From assembly GCA_963730225.1 (NCBI GenBank), contig CAVSQX010000004.1, positions 868,001-932,000 on the forward strand: DNA of 64,000 nucleotides, read 5' to 3'. The position numbers and the translations under genes were made by a program. Numbering within the stretch: position 1 is the first letter of the stretch; every line of letters starts with the position of its first letter. Below the pieces are notes generated by a model. That model saw nothing but the letters and a program-made list of their open reading frames with translations, did no database searches and was not told the DNA's origin. Shown piece by piece: positions 60,754 to 64,000 of this stretch. The DNA comes from CAVSQX01 sp963730225 (lineage in GTDB: Bacteria > Planctomycetota > Phycisphaerae > Tepidisphaerales > Tepidisphaeraceae).

Positions 60754-61170
60754 TCAGCGCACGTAGCGCAAATCCAACCGAAAATCTGCCGCTCGCGTTG
60801 AGTCGCTGTTGAATTGAATGTGTTCGAAATCCCCCGGATTCAGCTTCCTGGTCTTCCATGCATCCGGCGCACCCAATTCGATTCCGTTCTGGTCCAGGAA
60901 CGTTACCCGATAGTCGACAAAAACCTGCTGATCTCGCACGGGCCGGACCGGCACATCGACTTGCAACAGATGCGACTGGTCCAGTTCGCTGGTCACGTGG
61001 CCGAATGCAAGATCCTCGCTCAGATCAGCGTCGACAAAGTGTATTTGAGTGGGCAACGTCGGCGACGGCGGGGGAACCGGCGCCGCACAGCCGCCCGTCG
61101 CCAGATACAAACAACACGCCGCAAGCCCCCCAATGGCCTTACTCCAAACCCGCCAGGCGCGTCTTCGCAT
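60754..61170 (-). CDS. YcfL-like (DUF1425) lipoprotein
   Basis: From the ATG at 61170 (MRRRAWRVWSKAIGGLAACC) the 138-residue protein has a lipoprotein signal with LATGGCAAP (lipobox TGGC). The mature domain contains FVDYRVTFLDQNGIELGAPD and GDFEHIQFNSDSTRAADFR, matching the DUF1425/YcfL fold, often found with LpoB-like partners. It overlaps the end of the TPR gene by 32 bases. Confidence 0.72.
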   Translation of the reverse strand: MRRRAWRVWSKAIGGLAACCLYLATGGCAAPVPPPSPTLPTQIHFVDADLSEDLAFGHVTSELDQSHLLQVDVPVRPVRDQQVFVDYRVTFLDQNGIELGAPDAWKTRKLNPGDFEHIQFNSDSTRAADFRLDLRYVR

Positions 61171-61819
61171 CGTCCATGTCCGGATTAATCTTGAGCGCTT
61201 CAATGTACTGCGCCTTGGCCTGATCCGTCTTCCCCTGCGCCTCCAGCACGGACGCCACATCATAATGCGCTTCGGCCGGCGTCAACACGGCTTGCAACTG
61301 CCCCATCGCCTCATCCACGCGCCCCTGTCGCGCCAACATCAATCCGTAGTTCACACGGCACGGCTGGTTGTTTGGCTCCCGCGCCACACCGGCCTTGTAG
61401 CTCGCTTCTGCGTCGCGCGTTCGGCCGGCCAACTCCTGGCAAAACGCCAGGTTGCTGTATCCCGTTGCTGAACTCTTGGTTGCTTTCACGTACTGCTGCC
61501 AAACGTCAATCGCCGGGCCATATTGCTTTTCCATCGCATAAATCATGCCCAGCCGATACAACGACATTTGATTCATGGGATCGATCTTTAATGCCTGGTT
61601 GTACTGATCGATCGCTCGACCAAAGTCTCCTTCGCTCTCCGCCAATTGCCCGGCCGCGAAGTGGGTGTTGGCCGTCAGCGGCTTGTTCGCATCCAGCCTG
61701 TTCTGCTGGGCCTGTAACTGGGCCTGCTGCGTCGCCCGATCCGACGCCGCCTGCTGCGGATCCTTCGCGCATCCTGAAAGAAGAAGAATCACGGTTATCA
61801 AAGCCGCCGTTTTTTTCAT
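61139..61819 (-). CDS. TPR-repeat lipoprotein
   Basis: The 226-residue protein has a lipoprotein signal (LITVILLLSGCAK, lipobox LSGC). It then has five or so tetratricopeptide repeats, for example FGRAIDQYNQALKIDPMNQM and AKAQYIEALKINPDMDDAKT. It would be a periplasmic scaffold. It is upstream of and overlaps the YcfL-like gene. The two may act together, as in cell-wall synthase regulation, but that is inference. Confidence 0.82.
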   Translation of the reverse strand: MKKTAALITVILLLSGCAKDPQQAASDRATQQAQLQAQQNRLDANKPLTANTHFAAGQLAESEGDFGRAIDQYNQALKIDPMNQMSLYRLGMIYAMEKQYGPAIDVWQQYVKATKSSATGYSNLAFCQELAGRTRDAEASYKAGVAREPNNQPCRVNYGLMLARQGRVDEAMGQLQAVLTPAEAHYDVASVLEAQGKTDQAKAQYIEALKINPDMDDAKTRLAGLE

Positions 61820-61872
61820 AGCGAACTCCTCAATCAGTCATTATCGGCCAATATCATCGCCAACTTGCGTGC

Positions 61873-62646
61873 ATGGTCGCTTGTGGGACCGCCCCAGCGG
61901 CGTTAAACCACAGGCCGGTATTCACAGGAGTTCCTCTGCGATTTTGTCCGATCGCACTTCCCGGCCTGATTTTATTGGCGAGCGTGACCGCCAGCCGAGG
62001 CCAGGTCAGCGGAAGGATCACCCTCGACGGCAAGCCGCCGGAAATGAAAACCATCGACATGTCCGGCGTTCCCAGTTGCGCCCAACTCCATCCTGATCCC
62101 ATCACCGAAGAGACCGTCATCGTCAGCCCGCAGGGCGAACTTAAGAACGTCGTCGTCTCGATCAGCAACGAATCGAACCGGCTCGCCGGTGAAGCGCCAA
62201 AAACACCCGCTGTTCTCGACCAGCAGGGATGCATGTATGTCCCACACGTGCTGGCGATGATGACCGGCCAGGATCTGGTCGTAAAAAACAGCGACCCGTT
62301 TCTACACAACGTCCACAGCCTCTCCACCGACAACGGCTTCAACATGGGCCAGCCCAACATCAACGACGGCCAGAAAGTCGATCCGCAGCCGCAAACGCCC
62401 GAGATTTTCCGCGTCAAGTGCGACATTCATCCCTGGATGACCGCGTGGATCGCCGTTTTCGATCATCCCTATTTCGCCGTCACCGCCGACGATGGAAAAT
62501 TCACATTCAAGAGTCCACCCGACGGCGATTACACGCTGGTCGCCTGGCAGGAAAAATTTGGAAAACTCCAGCAGAAAATCAACGTGAAGAACGGCATCGC
62601 GCAGGCGGATTTTATTTTCAAAACGTCCAAGGATTCCAAGCCATGA
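61873..62646 (+). CDS. Exported cupredoxin-like protein heading the cytochrome oxidase operon
   Basis: The 257-residue protein has an N-terminal hydrophobic signal (LPGLILLASVTASRG). The start at 61873 is uncertain. The domain contains VSGRITLDGKPPEMKTI, PHVLAMMTGQDLVVKNSDP, FLHNVHSL and the ligand-like VKCDIHPWMTAWIAVFDHPY, typical of plastocyanin-like blue copper sites (His, Cys, His, Met). A carboxypeptidase regulatory-like end follows. It overlaps coxB by four bases (ATGA) and may deliver copper or electrons to the oxidase. Confidence 0.75.
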   Translation: MVACGTAPAALNHRPVFTGVPLRFCPIALPGLILLASVTASRGQVSGRITLDGKPPEMKTIDMSGVPSCAQLHPDPITEETVIVSPQGELKNVVVSISNESNRLAGEAPKTPAVLDQQGCMYVPHVLAMMTGQDLVVKNSDPFLHNVHSLSTDNGFNMGQPNINDGQKVDPQPQTPEIFRVKCDIHPWMTAWIAVFDHPYFAVTADDGKFTFKSPPDGDYTLVAWQEKFGKLQQKINVKNGIAQADFIFKTSKDSKP

Positions 62647-63794
62647 CCGCGCTTGCCGTCGGCCGGGATTGGTGGCTCCCCGTCAATTACTCCGTCCACG
62701 GGCGAAGCATCGACGCACTTTTTTCGTGGATTTTCTGGACCGCCGCGATTGCTCTGCTTGCCGTCCAGATAGTTCTTGCAACGGCTCTGCTGAAATTTCG
62801 CCATCGATCGCATCGGCCCAAAGCCCATTTCACACATGGCAACCCGACCATCGAGATCATCTGGACCGCCATCCCCGCCGGTATCCTGCTGGCTTTGGCC
62901 GTCGCTAGCAAACAGGTCTGGGACCGCTTCCGTTACTCACCCGATTTCGACGACCCCGCCCGATCGAAAGTTCTGGTCATCGCACAGCAATTCAAATGGA
63001 ACATCATCTATCCCGGCCCTGATGGGAAATTCGGCCGCTATCTTCAGTTCCCCAAGCCGACCGACCCCGCCTGGCCCACCGGCGAAGATGGCCGCCCCGC
63101 GCGCTTTGCCGGCGTCCCCGGACCCGCCTCGCTGCCGCGCAGCCAGGCCATCGCCGCTATCAATCAGTACATCGACGTCTCCAACCCACTCGGCAAAGAT
63201 TTCAGCGACCCCGACGGCCTCGACGACGATTACCAATCCGCCCTTGCCCGCACCCTCTATCTTCCCGTAAATCGCCCCGTTGAGATTGATGTGGAGAGCA
63301 AGGATGTCATTCACGATTTCTACTTGCCGAATTTCCGAGTACAGGTTTACGCCGTCCCCGGAACGCTCAACCGCTTTGTCTTCACCCCGACGATCACCAC
63401 CGCCGAGCTGGAATCGGCCAGCCGCCGCAGCTACGCCATCGATGATCTTGCCGCGCTTTTGGCTCAGCCGGCCTACCGCGAATTGACCATCGACATCGAT
63501 TCAAATTCCCCCGGAGCGGTCCACGATAAATTCGGCTGGCGCTATGTCGATGATCCGACGGCGAAGAATCCACGCACGATTATCCGCAACGGAATGCCAT
63601 TTCCTCCCGATTCACCGGCGAAGTTGAAGGCCGCCGGCATTCGAATCATCACCGCTCATCTGCCGGGATACTGCGACATCGCCTGCGCCCAACTCTGCGG
63701 CCTGGGCCATTACACGATGCAGGGAAAGCTCGTTGTTCTCTCGCAGGAAGAATTCGATCGCCGTTTCCCTGCCGCTCCACACCGAGCCGATTGA
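62643..63794 (+). CDS. coxB: Cytochrome c oxidase subunit II
   Basis: From the ATG at 62643 the 383-residue protein has two membrane helices (SWIFWTAAIALLAVQIVLAT and TIEIIWTAIPAGILLALAVA). The periplasmic CuA domain has the ligand motif CAQLCGLGHYTM (C-x3-C-x3-H-x2-M), with glutamine in place of the usual glutamate, and the aromatic-rich QQFKWNIIYPG. An insertion of about 100 residues relative to E. coli-type subunits lies between the helices and the CuA motif, as in other planctomycetes. It accepts electrons from cytochrome c. coxA follows five bases later. Confidence 0.9.
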   Translation: MTALAVGRDWWLPVNYSVHGRSIDALFSWIFWTAAIALLAVQIVLATALLKFRHRSHRPKAHFTHGNPTIEIIWTAIPAGILLALAVASKQVWDRFRYSPDFDDPARSKVLVIAQQFKWNIIYPGPDGKFGRYLQFPKPTDPAWPTGEDGRPARFAGVPGPASLPRSQAIAAINQYIDVSNPLGKDFSDPDGLDDDYQSALARTLYLPVNRPVEIDVESKDVIHDFYLPNFRVQVYAVPGTLNRFVFTPTITTAELESASRRSYAIDDLAALLAQPAYRELTIDIDSNSPGAVHDKFGWRYVDDPTAKNPRTIIRNGMPFPPDSPAKLKAAGIRIITAHLPGYCDIACAQLCGLGHYTMQGKLVVLSQEEFDRRFPAAPHRAD

Positions 63795-63799
63795 CAGCC

Positions 63800-64000
63800 A
63801 TGGCCCGCCCCCGCCGCTATTTCTTCGCCACCGACCACAAAATCATCGGCATCCAATTCCTCTTCTTCGGCCTCTTTTTCTTCGTCATCGGCGGACTTCT
63901 GGCGATGCTGATTCGCTGGCAACTCGCCTGGCCGTCCGACCCAACCCATCCCATTCCGATTCTGGGCAAGTTGCTCAACTGGCCCGGCGGCGCGATGCCG
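63800..64000 (+). CDS. coxA: Cytochrome c oxidase subunit I, start only (window end)
   Basis: The first 67 codons of a subunit I gene are present before the window ends: MARPRRYFFATDHKIIGIQF, with the typical TDHKIIGIQF N-terminal motif, and a first membrane helix (FGLFFFVIGGLLAMLIRWQL). The rest, including the haem a3/CuB ligands, is outside the window. It follows coxB directly, in the same direction. Confidence 0.92.
   Translation, partial: MARPRRYFFATDHKIIGIQFLFFGLFFFVIGGLLAMLIRWQLAWPSDPTHPIPILGKLLNWPGGAMP

Noticed and set aside
1..64000. CRISPR array, tRNA or rRNA genes
   Set aside because: No regularly spaced direct repeats of 24-40 bases and no recognisable tRNA or rRNA sequence were seen on reading.

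Overview
The window looks like a chromosome segment of a GC-rich, diderm planctomycete, probably of the Phycisphaerae/Tepidisphaerales type. This is inferred from family content: surface proteins with a planctomycete N-terminal LExR-like motif (ALEERQLMT, TLEFRYLCAG), dockerin-like GDANLDG repeats, a GloVer repeat protein, an EF-G2-type factor and an LptD homologue. Intact flagellar L-ring and P-ring genes imply a flagellated cell with peptidoglycan and an outer membrane.

Layout. 0.1-5.2 kb (minus): flagellar operon, small ORF-flgF-flgG-flgA-flgH-flgI, with a sigma54-like site upstream. 5.4-10.7 kb (minus): a Bat-type block (VWA membrane protein, DUF58 protein) interrupted by a four-helix-bundle gene framed by inverted repeats, then an ACT-domain regulator. 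10.7-14.7 kb (plus): epimerase, gmhA, TMEM175-like channel, and a redoxin plus cytochrome c/copper monooxygenase pair. 15.0-18.3 kb (minus): a heavily frame-broken GloVer/dockerin surface protein. 18.5-30.1 kb: DUF433 protein, EF-G-like factor, lipB carrying an in-frame palindromic insertion, CPBP protease, cysteine-desulfurase-like protein, M28-PDZ peptidase, CbiX, beta-CASP nuclease, XRE and S24 regulators. 30.1-32.5 kb: a cadherin-like surface protein.

32.6-49.4 kb holds a phage-like element read almost entirely on the minus strand. A consensus-like promoter with an embedded palindrome lies at its right end and an intrinsic terminator at its left end. From promoter to terminator it encodes a zinc-ribbon protein, an HTH protein, small lysis-type proteins, a glycosyltransferase, a beta-helix protein, GH16 and SGNH enzymes, a Gp36-like protein, a ParB-like protein, an ABC ATPase fused to a Mom-like GNAT domain, both terminase subunits, a portal, a head protease, a putative decoration protein and the major capsid protein. 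I see no tail tube, sheath, tape measure, integrase or transposase. It therefore resembles a capsid-forming satellite or domesticated head module with a candidate DNA-modification unit.

49.5-64 kb is host again: outer-membrane protein, LptD, Rieske protein, Gfo/Idh/MocA oxidoreductase, MEMO-family protein, thioredoxin, Spy-like protein, YhaM-like nuclease, lipoproteins, and the start of a cytochrome oxidase operon (cupredoxin-like protein, coxB, truncated coxA).

Two themes recur. First, palindromic repeats sit directly at stop codons, or inside reading frames while keeping them open. Second, single-base frameshifts break at least nine otherwise conserved genes, which may mean indel errors in the assembly rather than true decay. 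No tRNA, rRNA or CRISPR array was recognised.
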